Below, one piece after another: positions 17,297 through 26,028 of a stretch of DNA of 64,000 nt. The stretch is taken from contig JAKVCX010000004.1 of assembly GCA_022448525.1 (NCBI GenBank), forward strand, positions 625,403 to 689,402, in the 5' to 3' direction. The position numbers and the translations under genes were made by a program. Numbering within the stretch: the stretch's first letter is position 1; every line of letters begins with the position of its first letter. This stretch comes from Tenacibaculum sp. (GTDB taxonomy: Bacteria > Bacteroidota > Bacteroidia > Flavobacteriales > Flavobacteriaceae). The notes below the pieces were generated by a model that was not told where the DNA came from, ran no database searches, and saw only the letters and a list, made by a program, of their open reading frames with translations.

Positions 17297-18166
17297 ATGA
17301 TTGTATTAGAAAATGATAAAATTAAGGCGAATATAGCCTTATTTGGAGCAGAATTAACTAAACTCTATTCAAAAGAAACTCAATTAGATTATCTATGGCA
17401 TGGAGATCCTAAGTTCTGGAAACGCCACGCTCCTATTCTATTCCCTATTGTTGGAAAATTAAAAAATCATACCTATTATGTTGCAGATAAAGAATATAAC
17501 TTACAACAACATGGATTTGCTCGCGATAACGAATTTGTAATTATTTCTCAGTCAGAGAATAAGGTTTTGTTTGAATTATCTTATTCTGAAAGAACCTTAG
17601 AAATATATCCTTATAAATTTAAGCTACAAATTGCCTATGAATTGAAGGAAAATATTTTGAAAATAACCTATCAAGTTATAAATGTTGATAACCAGCCTAT
17701 ATTCTTTTCAATCGGAGCGCATCCTGCGTTTAAATGTCCATTAGTAAATGATACTTCATTTTCTGATTATTATATAACATTTCAACATGAAGAAAAACCT
17801 CTTCAATATTCATTGAACAAAAAAAATGGATTACGAATAGAAAAGCCCGTATCTGCAGAATTATCTACTCAACTTTCTCTTGACTACGCTTTATTTGAAG
17901 ATGATGCTTTAATCTACAAGAATATCAAATCAAATATAATTTCATTACAATCTTCAAAACATAAGCATGGAATTAACTTTCATTCCTCAAACTGGGAATA
18001 CTTTGCTTTTTGGACAAAAAAAGATGCACCGTTTATTTGTTTTGAGCCTTGGATGGGAGCAGCTGATTTAGAAACTACAAATCAAGATTTCACCACTAAA
18101 GACGGAATTATTGAATTACCTGTAAATAATGAATTTAAGCAGCATTATGCTGTTGAGTTATTTTAA
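17297..18166 (+). CDS. Aldose 1-epimerase family protein (LacX/YeaD-like)
   Basis: A 289-aa galactose-mutarotase-like beta-sandwich protein, predicted to interconvert sugar anomers or hexose-6-phosphates in the cytoplasm. Recognisable are LFGAELTKLYSKETQLDYLWHGDPKFWKRHAPILFPIVGKLKNHTY (the LacX-type N-terminal block), QHGFARDNEF, IGAHPAFKCP with the conserved catalytic-region His, and CFEPWMGAADLE near the end. Length is typical of the YeaD/LacX subfamily, which is shorter than GalM. It ends in a 4-bp overlap with the convergent gene at 18163. No sugar pathway genes flank it, so substrate is not inferable. Confidence 0.85.
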   Translation: MIVLENDKIKANIALFGAELTKLYSKETQLDYLWHGDPKFWKRHAPILFPIVGKLKNHTYYVADKEYNLQQHGFARDNEFVIISQSENKVLFELSYSERTLEIYPYKFKLQIAYELKENILKITYQVINVDNQPIFFSIGAHPAFKCPLVNDTSFSDYYITFQHEEKPLQYSLNKKNGLRIEKPVSAELSTQLSLDYALFEDDALIYKNIKSNIISLQSSKHKHGINFHSSNWEYFAFWTKKDAPFICFEPWMGAADLETTNQDFTTKDGIIELPVNNEFKQHYAVELF

Positions 18167-18618
18167 GATTCTATTTCTTTTTTAAAATTAACCTGATATT
18201 GAATTCTTTTATTCTTTATTAAAGATTCATACTCGGTAAAATTCAAAAAAATATATTCTTTACTCAATGTATGAACTATACACAGTCTATAATTATTTAA
18301 GGATTTGAAAAGATCTTCTTCATTTTTTGTTATACCGAAGAAAACTCCGTAAGGCAATTTCTTTATGTTTTTTGCTTTAGTAGATTTTATTTCAACCAAA
18401 ATAACATCGTTTTCATTTAGAATATCTGAAATTGTATCTACGTTTAAAATTATCCCATCTACGCTCCTCGAATATTTTTTAAAATCAATATTTAATTTTT
18501 CGTAAATAATTTCCTTTTCACTTTTTGAAGGAACGAAAAAAGAAGGGATAGCTTCTTTCAATACTTTAATTCCTTCCTTTTCCGTTTTTAAATTAATTAA
18601 GTTCTGCTTTCTTAACAT
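18163..18618 (-). CDS. Small protein with PD-(D/E)XK nuclease-like motif
   Basis: A 151-aa cytoplasmic protein, not assigned to a named family. Its core reads RSVDGIILNVDTIS ... DVILVEIKSTKAKN. Asp54 followed ~22 residues later by Glu76-Ile-Lys78 at the end of a beta-strand is the spacing of the PD-(D/E)XK restriction-endonuclease fold. The following helix region (EEDLFKSLNNYRLCIVH) and strand also fit. It could be a solitary nuclease, a remnant of a restriction enzyme, or a fold relative without activity. No methylase is adjacent. Its 3' end overlaps the convergent epimerase gene by 4 bp; upstream is the DinB gene 19 bp away in the same direction. Confidence 0.5.
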   Translation of the reverse strand: MLRKQNLINLKTEKEGIKVLKEAIPSFFVPSKSEKEIIYEKLNIDFKKYSRSVDGIILNVDTISDILNENDVILVEIKSTKAKNIKKLPYGVFFGITKNEEDLFKSLNNYRLCIVHTLSKEYIFLNFTEYESLIKNKRIQYQVNFKKEIES

Positions 18619-18637
18619 TAAAATTCTTGAATTTGAA

Positions 18638-19144
18638 CTATAAATAACGCTCTTTTATAACGTTTAAATGGTGTTGTTGATGACCAGCCATAACCATTCC
18701 TAAAGCTCTCACAGAAATCTTATTTCCAGAACCAGTTCCTATTTTTAATAAATCCTCAGGAGTAAAACTTTTGAATAATTGAATAGTTCCTTTTCTCAAA
18801 ACAACAATTTCATCTAACAATTCGTTATAATCTCTTTGCTGAGCAACAGAATTCACAACAAATAAGTCTTGATCGAATCCAGGTAAATCTTGTTGATCAT
18901 TTCTTGCAAAACTCAATGCACGATAACAAAAAACACGTTCGGTATCTATAATATGCTGAATAAGTTCTTTTATAGTCCATTTTCCCTCAGCATAAGCAAA
19001 GTTCTCTTTTTCTTTTGAAATGTTTCTAAGTGTATTTTCAAAATCAGTTTGTGCTGCTTCTAAATTCTCAATAATTGAATTTTCTTCTGGCAATAATGAA
19101 ATAAATGGTGTGTAGTACGGTACGTATTCTGTAGTTGGTATCAT
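18638..19144 (-). CDS. DinB-family metalloprotein
   Basis: A 168-aa four-helix-bundle protein of the DinB/YfiT superfamily. Three metal-ligand histidines are visible: His in IQHIIDTERVFCYRAL and the pair in AGHQQHHLNVIKERYL close to the C-terminus, with WTIKELIQH as the family N-terminal motif. Members include thiol transferases and stress-associated proteins, often with Zn or Ni; the specific reaction is unknown here. It lies between the nuclease-like gene and the DUF3995 gene on the same strand and may be co-transcribed with them (gaps 19 and 28 bp). Confidence 0.82.
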   Translation of the reverse strand: MIPTTEYVPYYTPFISLLPEENSIIENLEAAQTDFENTLRNISKEKENFAYAEGKWTIKELIQHIIDTERVFCYRALSFARNDQQDLPGFDQDLFVVNSVAQQRDYNELLDEIVVLRKGTIQLFKSFTPEDLLKIGTGSGNKISVRALGMVMAGHQQHHLNVIKERYL

Positions 19145-19172
19145 TTAAAAATATTTGTTACAACTAAATTAA

Positions 19173-19604
19173 TCAATTTCCCAAGATTACAATTAAAATT
19201 CCAGCTATTCCTAGAAATACGCATAAAGGGGAAAAATACTTTGAATCATTCTTTGCGAATTGTGTTCCTTTTATTTTTTTAAAGAAACCCACATATTTAA
19301 AATCACCTATCGCCCTAATGATAAAAATTGAAGCAAAAATAATTAGGCCAAATTCTTTTAAAAACTCCGGTAGAAAAGCAACTTTATAAACTTCAGCGGA
19401 ATCTGCATAAACCAATGCAACTAAGAATAGAAATACAGCTACTAAAAAAGTTAAGAAAGGTGGTGCTTTGAAAACTTTACGCTCATTTGATTTTGTGGGA
19501 ATTACTCCACCTAAAGCATAAACTCCTCCAAAAGCCCAATACACATGCAAAAGTGATAAGACTAAAAATATGAAACCACTTGTAATCCCTAGAAAAAATA
19601 CCAT
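19173..19604 (-). CDS. DUF3995 integral membrane protein
   Basis: A 143-aa inner-membrane protein with four predicted spans (about 3-25, 49-68, 81-99, 121-142). The family signature HVYWAFGG(V)YALGGVIPT is near the N-terminus and AIGDFKYVGFFKK in the third-fourth span linker, matching DUF3995. Function unknown. It is divergent from hutI across a 53-bp gap and is probably the first gene of the minus-strand trio with DinB and the nuclease-like gene. Confidence 0.8.
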   Translation of the reverse strand: MVFFLGITSGFIFLVLSLLHVYWAFGGVYALGGVIPTKSNERKVFKAPPFLTFLVAVFLFLVALVYADSAEVYKVAFLPEFLKEFGLIIFASIFIIRAIGDFKYVGFFKKIKGTQFAKNDSKYFSPLCVFLGIAGILIVILGN

Positions 19605-19623
19605 AATAATTCGTTTTTTAATG

Positions 19624-19631
19624 TAAGTTTG
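19624..19631 (+). promoter_or_regulatory. -7 element upstream of hutI
   Basis: TAAGTTTG fits TAnnTTTG and lies 26 nt before the hutI ATG in the 53-bp gap shared with the divergent DUF3995 gene. Confidence 0.5.
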
Positions 19632-19657
19632 TCTTTACTCAAAGTTAAAAAGCTTTT

Positions 19658-20893
19658 ATGGTAACAATATTGACAAATATCAAGGAATTAATTCAGGTTA
19701 GAGAAAGTAATATTCAGAAAGTCTCTGGTGAAGATATGAAGAGTCTTCCAACTCTTAAAAATGCGTTTTTAGTAATTGAAAATGATAGAATTGCTGATTA
19801 TGGTACAATGGACAATATTCCTTCTTATCAAAGTGCTATGATTGTTGATTGTAAAGGAAAAATGGTATTTCCTTCTTGGTGCGATAGTCATACACATATT
19901 GTTTATGCTGGAAATAGAGAACAAGAATTCGTCGATAGAATTAATGGTTTGACATATGAAGAAATTGCCAATCGTGGTGGTGGTATTTTAAATTCAGCAA
20001 AAAAACTACAAGAAACTTCAGAAGCAGAATTGTATGAGCAATCGAGTAAAAGACTAAAAGAAATCATAAGTTTAGGAACTGGTGCAGTTGAAATTAAATC
20101 TGGTTATGGTTTAACTGTTGAAGCTGAACTAAAAATACTTCGCGTAATTAGAAAGTTAAGAGAAACTTTTTCTTTACCCATAAAAGCAACATTTTTAGGA
20201 GCACATGCCTTTCCATCTGAGTACAAAGAAAATAAAGAAGCCTATATTGATTTAATTATTAATGAAATGCTACCTGAAATAGCTAAAGAGAAATTGGCTG
20301 ATTTCATTGATGCTTTTTGTGAAACTGGGTATTTTTCAGTGGAACAAACAGAAAGAGTAATTGATGCAGGTAAAAAATATGGATTAATTCCAAAAATTCA
20401 TGTGAATCAGTTTACCTCTATTGGAGGTTTACAAGCAAGTGTTGCTAAAGGAGCTTTATCTGTTGATCATTTAGAAATAATGACTGAAAGTGATATTGAA
20501 GCTTTAAAAGGAAGTGATACAATGCCTGTAGCGTTACCTTCTTGTTCTTACTTTCTAAGTATTCCTTATACTCCTGCTAGAGATATAATTAATGCTGATT
20601 TACCATTAGCTTTAGCAACGGATTATAATCCTGGTTCAACTCCTTCTGGTAATATGAATTTTGTAGTTTCTACGGCTTGTATAAAAATGAAAATGACTCC
20701 AGAGGAAGCAATTAACGCAGCAACTATAAACGGAGCTTATGCAATGGATTTATCTGACGAAGTTGGTTCTATTACTAAGGGAAAAAAAGCGAATTTCTTT
20801 ATCACGAAAGAAATTCCTTCATATGGATATTTACCATACAGCTTCGGTTCTAATGTAATTGAATCTGTATATCTTAACGGAAAACGTATCTAA
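19658..20893 (+). CDS. hutI: Imidazolonepropionase
   Basis: Third step of histidine degradation: hydrolysis of 4-imidazolone-5-propionate to N-formimino-L-glutamate. The 411-aa amidohydrolase has the metal-binding HTH in FPSWCDSHTHIVYAGNREQEF, the substrate-loop GGGILNSAKK, GAVEIKSGYGLT, IHVNQFTSIGG (metal His), VDHLE and ALATDYNPGS (catalytic Asp), and the C-terminal amidohydrolase block ATINGAYAMDLSDEVGSITKGKKANF. Length is normal. hutG starts 3 bases after its stop, forming a two-gene hut operon. hutH and hutU are not in this window. Confidence 0.95.
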   Translation: MVTILTNIKELIQVRESNIQKVSGEDMKSLPTLKNAFLVIENDRIADYGTMDNIPSYQSAMIVDCKGKMVFPSWCDSHTHIVYAGNREQEFVDRINGLTYEEIANRGGGILNSAKKLQETSEAELYEQSSKRLKEIISLGTGAVEIKSGYGLTVEAELKILRVIRKLRETFSLPIKATFLGAHAFPSEYKENKEAYIDLIINEMLPEIAKEKLADFIDAFCETGYFSVEQTERVIDAGKKYGLIPKIHVNQFTSIGGLQASVAKGALSVDHLEIMTESDIEALKGSDTMPVALPSCSYFLSIPYTPARDIINADLPLALATDYNPGSTPSGNMNFVVSTACIKMKMTPEEAINAATINGAYAMDLSDEVGSITKGKKANFFITKEIPSYGYLPYSFGSNVIESVYLNGKRI

Positions 20894-20895
20894 TC

Positions 20896-21903
20896 ATGTT
20901 ACAAACATTTTCTCAAGAAAATATAGATGAGTTTGTTTCCACTAGAAACGGGGAAACAAAGTTGGGTGAATGTGTTCAATGTATTTCTGATCATAAGAAC
21001 ATTGAAGATGAATTGAACAGCTCAAATGCTAAGTTCGTTATTATTGGTGTTCCTGAAGATATAGGTGTACAAATGAATTACGGAAATCCTGGTGCTCATA
21101 CAGCGTTTATTCCTGCTTTAAAAGCTTTACTAAACACGCAACAAAATCAGTTTATAAATGGAACTGAGATCTTGGTTCTAGGGTATTTAGATTTCTTGGA
21201 TGAAGTTGTGAATTTCAATCCTTCTGATCGAAAAAAAGGGAACGAACTTGTTGAAGCCATAGATACTGAACTTTCGAAATGGATTAGAATAATTTCTTCA
21301 AGCGGAAAAACACCAATTATTATCGGTGGTGGACATAACAATGCTTATGGAAATTTAAAAGGCTTGTCTGAAGCAAAAAAAGATGCCATCAATGTGGTGA
21401 ATCTTGATGCTCATACTGATTTAAGAAAGTTAGAAGAACGACATAGTGGAAATGGATTTTCATATGCTTTAAAAAATGGCTTTCTTGATAAGTACTTTAT
21501 GTTTGGTTTACATGAAAATTATACTCCACAATATATATTTGAATACATTCATGACCATTTAAATATAGAGTATAACATGTACGAAGAAATGGAAGTGTAT
21601 CAAACTACATCTTTCAATAATGAACTACAACGAGCTTTGAATTTTGTTTCTGAAAAATCATTTGGTATTGAAATAGATTTAGATTGCATCCAATACTTTC
21701 CAAGTAGTGCTATGACTCCGAGTGGATTTACTCCGCAACAAACAAGACAGTTTGTAAATTACTTTGGCAAACATGAAAATGCGTCTTACTTACATATTTG
21801 TGAAGGAGCTCCATCTGTTTCAAATGAAAAAACAGCTACAACTCAAGTTGGGAAATTTATAAGTTACTTAATTACAGATTTTATTAAATCAAGAAATAAT
21901 TAG
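20896..21903 (+). CDS. hutG: Formimidoylglutamase (arginase family)
   Basis: A 335-aa ureohydrolase-family enzyme that splits N-formimino-L-glutamate into glutamate and formamide, the last step of the four-enzyme hut pathway. The binuclear manganese ligands are visible: GGGHNNAYG, NLDAHTDLR and EIDLDCIQ. The intervening sequence (GVPEDIGVQMNYGNPGAHTAF near the N-terminus) also fits the family. Its position directly behind hutI decides between formimidoylglutamase and arginase/agmatinase. A bidirectional terminator follows at 21907. Confidence 0.92.
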   Translation: MLQTFSQENIDEFVSTRNGETKLGECVQCISDHKNIEDELNSSNAKFVIIGVPEDIGVQMNYGNPGAHTAFIPALKALLNTQQNQFINGTEILVLGYLDFLDEVVNFNPSDRKKGNELVEAIDTELSKWIRIISSSGKTPIIIGGGHNNAYGNLKGLSEAKKDAINVVNLDAHTDLRKLEERHSGNGFSYALKNGFLDKYFMFGLHENYTPQYIFEYIHDHLNIEYNMYEEMEVYQTTSFNNELQRALNFVSEKSFGIEIDLDCIQYFPSSAMTPSGFTPQQTRQFVNYFGKHENASYLHICEGAPSVSNEKTATTQVGKFISYLITDFIKSRNN

Positions 21904-21906
21904 AAT

Positions 21907-21938
21907 AAAAAAGGACCATTTTCAAAATGGTCCTTTTT
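21907..21938. terminator. Bidirectional terminator between hutG and a convergent gene
   Basis: GGACCATTTT / AAAATGGTCC with an A-run before and T-run after (21907-21938); it can serve hutG and the minus-strand gene ending at 21941. Confidence 0.85.
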
Positions 21939-21940
21939 GT

Positions 21941-22453
21941 TTATCTAAGAATTGTTCTTCCAACTTTTCCTTCTAATTCTTTCTTGTTCTTATCTTCTAT
22001 AATTTCGAGCTTATGATTAAATACATGAATTAAACTTGTATCAAATCTGTTATAATTTAACAAAACCTCTCTTTTTGAATCGATACAATTTGAATCTAGT
22101 ACCCAACTGCTGCATGTTGCTGGAAATCGCTGCATTTCAATATATCTGATGAGAAAAGATTTTCTACTATTTGGTTTTATTTTAATTTTATAATCTTTCT
22201 TTCCTTCAATTAACACACCATCAACAATTCCTTCTAATAGAACTGGTTGATCATAATCATTGATAAATTCAATTTTGGCATATCGCCCCCTATTAACTGA
22301 TGCAATATGATAGGATATTTTAGTATTAGCAATTGTACCTCTTTTAAAGGCTATTGTTTTAATAGAAACTTCTTTAGATTCTTTTAAAATTTCCTCTTTT
22401 ACTGGGGAAATAATCATTCCTAGTGCAAAAAAACTTGATAATAAAATTTTCAT
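21941..22453 (-). CDS. Exported protein of unknown function (170 aa)
   Basis: The N-terminus MKILLSSFFALGMIISPV is a short hydrophobic signal-like segment, followed by a Lys/Glu-rich stretch and a mainly beta-strand body (IKTIAFKRGTIANTKISYHIASVNRGRYAKIEF, DYKIKIKPNSRKSFLIRYIEM). Two cysteines (TCSSWVLDSNC) are spaced for a possible disulfide. No family recognised; probably periplasmic. It faces hutG, sharing the terminator at 21907. The following 374 bp (22454-22827) are very AT-rich and I see no gene or clear structure in them. Confidence 0.55.
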   Translation of the reverse strand: MKILLSSFFALGMIISPVKEEILKESKEVSIKTIAFKRGTIANTKISYHIASVNRGRYAKIEFINDYDQPVLLEGIVDGVLIEGKKDYKIKIKPNSRKSFLIRYIEMQRFPATCSSWVLDSNCIDSKREVLLNYNRFDTSLIHVFNHKLEIIEDKNKKELEGKVGRTILR

Positions 22454-22827
22454 AACATTCTCTTTTTAAATTATGGACTTAATTTACGAAAAATTCATCT
22501 GAAAGCCACTGTGTATTCCATTAATAAAACTTATTTCAATTATAAGTTTTTATCATTATTTACAAAAAGTATCATGCTTTCATCTAAATCATATATATTC
22601 AGTATTCCATAAAATCATAACAATCCATGATTTAAAATTTTTTTTAGAAACATTAATGATGAATTATTATGACATTAGAATTATCACAAGTTTCTATTTT
22701 TAATCCTAAATACTAGATAATTAACCTTTTTTACAGCAAAAAGCTTAAAAAATCTGAAGTTTGTAATGCATATTAGAGAAAAGCTTATTATCTTTAATAA
22801 TGTAAGTTATTCCCTAAAAGACATACA

Positions 22828-23997
22828 TTGAAAAGAAAGACTTTTTATTTAATAATAATAGTTACTGCACAGTTTCTATGCACATCGCTTTGGTTTGCTA
22901 GTAATGCAGTAATGAGTGATTTAATAAATGAATTTAGACTGTCTGAAAATTCTTTGGCTAACTTAACTTCGGCAATACAACTTGGCTTTATAGGAGGAAC
23001 TTTATTATTCGCTTTATTTAATATAGCAGATCGTTTTTCTCCTTCGAAAGTATTTTTCTTTTCAGCTTTAATAGGCGCACTTTGTAATCTTGGAATAATG
23101 GCTAGAACGAATACTTTTTTCAGTCTTAGTATTTTAAGATTCTTTACTGGTTTTTTCCTTGCAGGTATTTATCCAATTGGAATGAAAATAGCTGCTGATC
23201 ATTTCGATAAACAATTAGGTAAATCTTTAGGTTTTTTAGTTGGAGCTTTAGTATTGGGAACAGCATTTCCGCATCTATTAGCTGTTTTAAAAGCTTCCTT
23301 TTCATGGGAACCAGTAATTGCGGGAACATCCATTTTAGCTGTTTTAGGTGGTGGAGCCATTTTAATTCTTGTTCCAGATGGTCCATACAGAAAGAAGAGC
23401 TCAAAACTCCAATTAGGAGCTGTTATAGATGTTTTTAAAAAGAAACAATTCAGATCTGCTGCCTTTGGATACTTTGGGCATATGTGGGAATTATACACAT
23501 TCTGGACATTTGTTCCTGTTTTACTAAGAACTTACAATGACTTGAATCAGGATATTCCTCTAAATGTATCTATGTGGTCATTTATTATTATAGCAATTGG
23601 TAGTGTTGCTTGTGTGAGTGCTGGATTCCTTTCTTTGAAATGGAAACCAAAAAAAATAGCCATTATTGCTTTGAGTATATCAGGACTGTGTTGTCTTTTA
23701 TCTCCTTCGTTATTCTTAATTGGAAAAGTTGGATTTCTAGTCTTTTTATTGATTTGGGGATTTACTGTTATTATGGACTCTCCCCTATTTTCTACATTAG
23801 TTGCAAAAAATGCAGACTCAGAAATTAAAGGAACTGCCTTGACAATTGTGAATTGCATTGGTTTCTCATTAACTATTGTAAGTTTACAAACACTTAACTT
23901 GCTATCCAACTTTATTCAAAAAGAGTATATTTTTATGGTTCTAGCAATCGGACCTATTTTCGGGTTGCTTTCTTTAAGGCAATCGAAATTGGATTAA
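22828..23997 (+). CDS. MFS transporter
   Basis: A 389-aa inner-membrane transporter of the major facilitator superfamily with about 12 predicted spans (first: LIIIVTAQFLCTSLWFASNAVM). MFS motif-A-like text follows the second span (NIADRFSPSKVFF), and the central cytoplasmic loop is GPYRKKSSKLQLGAVIDVFKKKQFRSAA. The start is TTG at 22828; no in-frame ATG precedes the first span, so this start is chosen for the membrane topology. Substrate unknown; the N-terminal WFASNAV text is shared with nitrate/cyanate-type and drug-type MFS proteins. Its end overlaps the convergent response-regulator gene by 4 bp. Confidence 0.82.
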   Translation: MKRKTFYLIIIVTAQFLCTSLWFASNAVMSDLINEFRLSENSLANLTSAIQLGFIGGTLLFALFNIADRFSPSKVFFFSALIGALCNLGIMARTNTFFSLSILRFFTGFFLAGIYPIGMKIAADHFDKQLGKSLGFLVGALVLGTAFPHLLAVLKASFSWEPVIAGTSILAVLGGGAILILVPDGPYRKKSSKLQLGAVIDVFKKKQFRSAAFGYFGHMWELYTFWTFVPVLLRTYNDLNQDIPLNVSMWSFIIIAIGSVACVSAGFLSLKWKPKKIAIIALSISGLCCLLSPSLFLIGKVGFLVFLLIWGFTVIMDSPLFSTLVAKNADSEIKGTALTIVNCIGFSLTIVSLQTLNLLSNFIQKEYIFMVLAIGPIFGLLSLRQSKLD

Positions 23998-24749
23998 TCT
24001 ATCCAATTTTTAAAATCTTTTACACGCTCTCTACTAACTATAATTTCTTGCTCATCGTAAGAGTGAAGTACTAACTTTAATCTTGAATTGCTGTATGCAA
24101 TAATATCTTTAATAGCATTAATGTGTACGATGTACGTTCTATTTACCCTGAAAAATAATTCTGGGTTTAATTGTTCATGCCAATGTTCTAAAGAATGATC
24201 AATAAGGTAGTTTCTATTTTCATTTGTATGAATGTAGGTAGATTTATTTTCCGAATACAAACACTCAATATTATCGGTGTGTATGATTTTAATATGTTGC
24301 CCGATTTTTATAGTAAAACGTTTCTTATACTTTCTATCAATCGGATTTATTAAAAGCTTACGAATTTCGTCAATATTTACTTGTAAACTGCTTTCTGCAG
24401 GCTGTTGTTCCTTATATTTATCAACCGCAACTTTTAACTCATCGTCATCAATCGGTTTTAATAAATAATCAATAGAATTAAGTTTAAAAGCTTTTAGCGC
24501 ATACTCATCATAAGCAGTTGTAAAAATAATTGCAGATTTTACTGGAATTTCTTCAAAAATCTCGAAGGACAATCCGTCGGATAATTGAATATCCAAGAAA
24601 ATCAAATCTGGATGTTCATTCGATTCGAACCAATTTAATGCTTCCTCAACAGAATGCAACATAGTATTCACCTCAATATCAAGTTGATTTAACATTCTAT
24701 TTAATCTTCTTGCTGCTGGCTTCTCGTCTTCAATAATAAGTACGTTCAT
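23994..24749 (-). CDS. LytTR-family response regulator
   Basis: A 251-aa two-component output protein. The receiver domain (1-~120) has the acidic pair in LIIEDEKPAARRL, phospho-acceptor Asp53 in DLIFLDIQLSDG, Thr/Lys switch residues in IIFTTAYDEYALKAF and LLKPIDDDEL. The C-terminal LytTR DNA-binding domain (~145-250) is marked by IKIGQHIKIIHTDNIECLYSENKSTYIHT, FFRVNRTYIVHINAIKDI and VSRERVKDFKNWI. Such regulators bind direct-repeat sites and form pairs with LytS-type kinases; the kinase is the first gene of the same operon at 26028-27377, with four 2TM genes between. Target genes are unknown. Confidence 0.93.
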   Translation of the reverse strand: MNVLIIEDEKPAARRLNRMLNQLDIEVNTMLHSVEEALNWFESNEHPDLIFLDIQLSDGLSFEIFEEIPVKSAIIFTTAYDEYALKAFKLNSIDYLLKPIDDDELKVAVDKYKEQQPAESSLQVNIDEIRKLLINPIDRKYKKRFTIKIGQHIKIIHTDNIECLYSENKSTYIHTNENRNYLIDHSLEHWHEQLNPELFFRVNRTYIVHINAIKDIIAYSNSRLKLVLHSYDEQEIIVSRERVKDFKNWID

Positions 24750-24792
24750 TATAATCTGTTTTGTAGTAAGCTTTGGTTAAAACTATAAAATT

Positions 24793-25110
24793 TTATCTGT
24801 TTTTATTTATATGTTTTTCAATTTGTCTTTCCTCCCAATCTTTTCCAAGAATAAAATTCAATCCAAATAATTTAAAGGCTTGAATTATAATTGCAATCCC
24901 CCAAAACAACCAAACTGCATACGTATTAAAATCATATATTGCTTCTTCCAAAGTTTCTCCGTTTGAGAGATTTCTAGAAATCTTTAAAATTGATATCACC
25001 AAATTAATAGCCACATAAACAGTTACGTGTTTATAAAACTTCTTAAGATCTTCTACTCGCTTCTTTGCAAGCAAATACTGTGTTTCTTCTTTATAGTTTT
25101 CCGTAAACAT
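24793..25110 (-). CDS. 2TM domain protein, unit 5 of the array
   Basis: A 105-aa protein made of a single 2TM domain: an amphipathic start with AKKRVEDLKKFYKHVTVYVAINLVI entering span 1, a polar loop, then YAVWLFWGIAIIIQAFKLFG as span 2, and the closing signature GKDWEERQIEKHI. It is the most diverged of the tandem copies (KHINKNR end) and the last before the response regulator, 43 bp away. 2TM domains are found fused to or beside LytS-type kinases in Flavobacteriia. A role in membrane sensing or kinase oligomerisation is an inference. Confidence 0.82.
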   Translation of the reverse strand: MFTENYKEETQYLLAKKRVEDLKKFYKHVTVYVAINLVISILKISRNLSNGETLEEAIYDFNTYAVWLFWGIAIIIQAFKLFGLNFILGKDWEERQIEKHINKNR

Positions 25111-25113
25111 AAT

Positions 25114-25455
25114 TTATTTCTTTAGTAATTTTTGATCTCTTCTATTATCCTTTTCCATCAATTCTCTGATTTTTCTTTCTTCCCAGTCCTTTGAAATTAC
25201 ATTTCCAAAACCAAAAACTCCTAACCAGTGAAAAAATACTCCAATTCCCCAAAACAACCAGGTAGAATAAGCTCCAAAATGAGTAATTGAATCCACGAAA
25301 TTCTTTCCATCGTTCATCATTCCGAAAACAATTATTGCTGTTAAAAAGATATTTACTCCAACGTAAGAAGCTAAATGTCCATAAAACCCTTTAATATCTT
25401 TCACTCTTTTTTTTGCTTTCAAATAGCGCTGCTCTTCTATATAATTTCGGTCCAT
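25114..25455 (-). CDS. 2TM domain protein, unit 4 of the array
   Basis: A 113-aa protein with AKKRVKDIKGFYGHLASYVGVNIFL leading into span 1 and YSTWLFWGIGVFFHWLGVFGFG as span 2. The signature SKDWEERKIRELMEKD is followed by a Lys/Arg tail. It shares the shorter loop form (NDGKNFVDSITHFG) with unit 5, so units 4 and 5 are probably the closest pair by duplication. It begins 2 bp after the stop of unit 3. Confidence 0.84.
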   Translation of the reverse strand: MDRNYIEEQRYLKAKKRVKDIKGFYGHLASYVGVNIFLTAIIVFGMMNDGKNFVDSITHFGAYSTWLFWGIGVFFHWLGVFGFGNVISKDWEERKIRELMEKDNRRDQKLLKK

Positions 25456-25457
25456 AA

Positions 25458-25739
25458 TTAATTGTTTTTATTCATTAATTCACGAATCTTCTTTTCTTCC
25501 CAGTCTTTCCCTAAAAGATTTTCATTAAAAGCTAAAAATGCATGAATACCAACTGCTGCTCCCCATCCTAACACGGAAAACCAAAACCATTGAAACTGTG
25601 GCGATGTAAGTAAGTTTACCGCAATAATTATCGGAGTATTTAAAAGAAATAGTGTTAAGTGAATGTAAAAACCTTTAATTTCTTTTACTTTCTTTTTTGC
25701 TTTTAAATATTTTTGTTCTGCTATGTATTTATTTTCCAT
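25458..25739 (-). CDS. 2TM domain protein, unit 3 of the array
   Basis: A 93-aa protein: AKKKVKEIKGFYIHLTLFLLNTPIII (span 1), loop NLLTSPQFQWFWF, SVLGWGAAVGIHAFLAF (span 2), signature GKDWEEKKIRELMNKN. The loop with P-x-F-x-W-F/Y-W-F is shared with unit 2 and with the domain fused to the kinase. Its ATG lies 11 bases inside the 3' end of unit 2, indicating tight translational coupling. Confidence 0.85.
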   Translation of the reverse strand: MENKYIAEQKYLKAKKKVKEIKGFYIHLTLFLLNTPIIIAVNLLTSPQFQWFWFSVLGWGAAVGIHAFLAFNENLLGKDWEEKKIRELMNKNN

Positions 25740-26028
25740 TTCTATAATCTTGTTCCATTAATTCTTTAATTTTCTTCTCTTCCCAATCTTTACCTAAAAA
25801 GATTTTATATCCTTCAAAAGTTTGAAGTGCATGTAGTGCTAAGCCTACTCCCCATCCAATCATTGAAAACCAAAACCAGTGATAATTAGGTGTAAACTTT
25901 AAGTTGATTCCTATGATTACTGGAATAATCACCACGTAAACCAATAGGTGACTATAAAAGTCTTTGATTTTCTTTACTTTTTTTTGAGCTTTAATATATC
26001 TCAACTCATCTTCTTCACTTCTCATCAC
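25729..26028 (-). CDS. 2TM domain protein, unit 2 of the array
   Basis: A 99-aa protein: AQKKVKKIKDFYSHLLVYVVIIPVII (span 1), NLKFTPNYHWFWF loop, SMIGWGVGLALHALQTF (span 2), signature GKDWEEKKIKELMEQD. Closest in sequence to the 2TM domain at the C-terminus of the kinase, whose stop codon shares one base with this gene's ATG (both at 26028). Same operon, same strand. Confidence 0.85.
   Translation of the reverse strand: MMRSEEDELRYIKAQKKVKKIKDFYSHLLVYVVIIPVIIGINLKFTPNYHWFWFSMIGWGVGLALHALQTFEGYKIFLGKDWEEKKIKELMEQDYRNGK

Noticed and set aside
22454..22827. Short open frames in the 374-bp AT-rich gap
   Set aside because: The longest has about 15 codons, with no promoter-terminator context or recognisable sequence.
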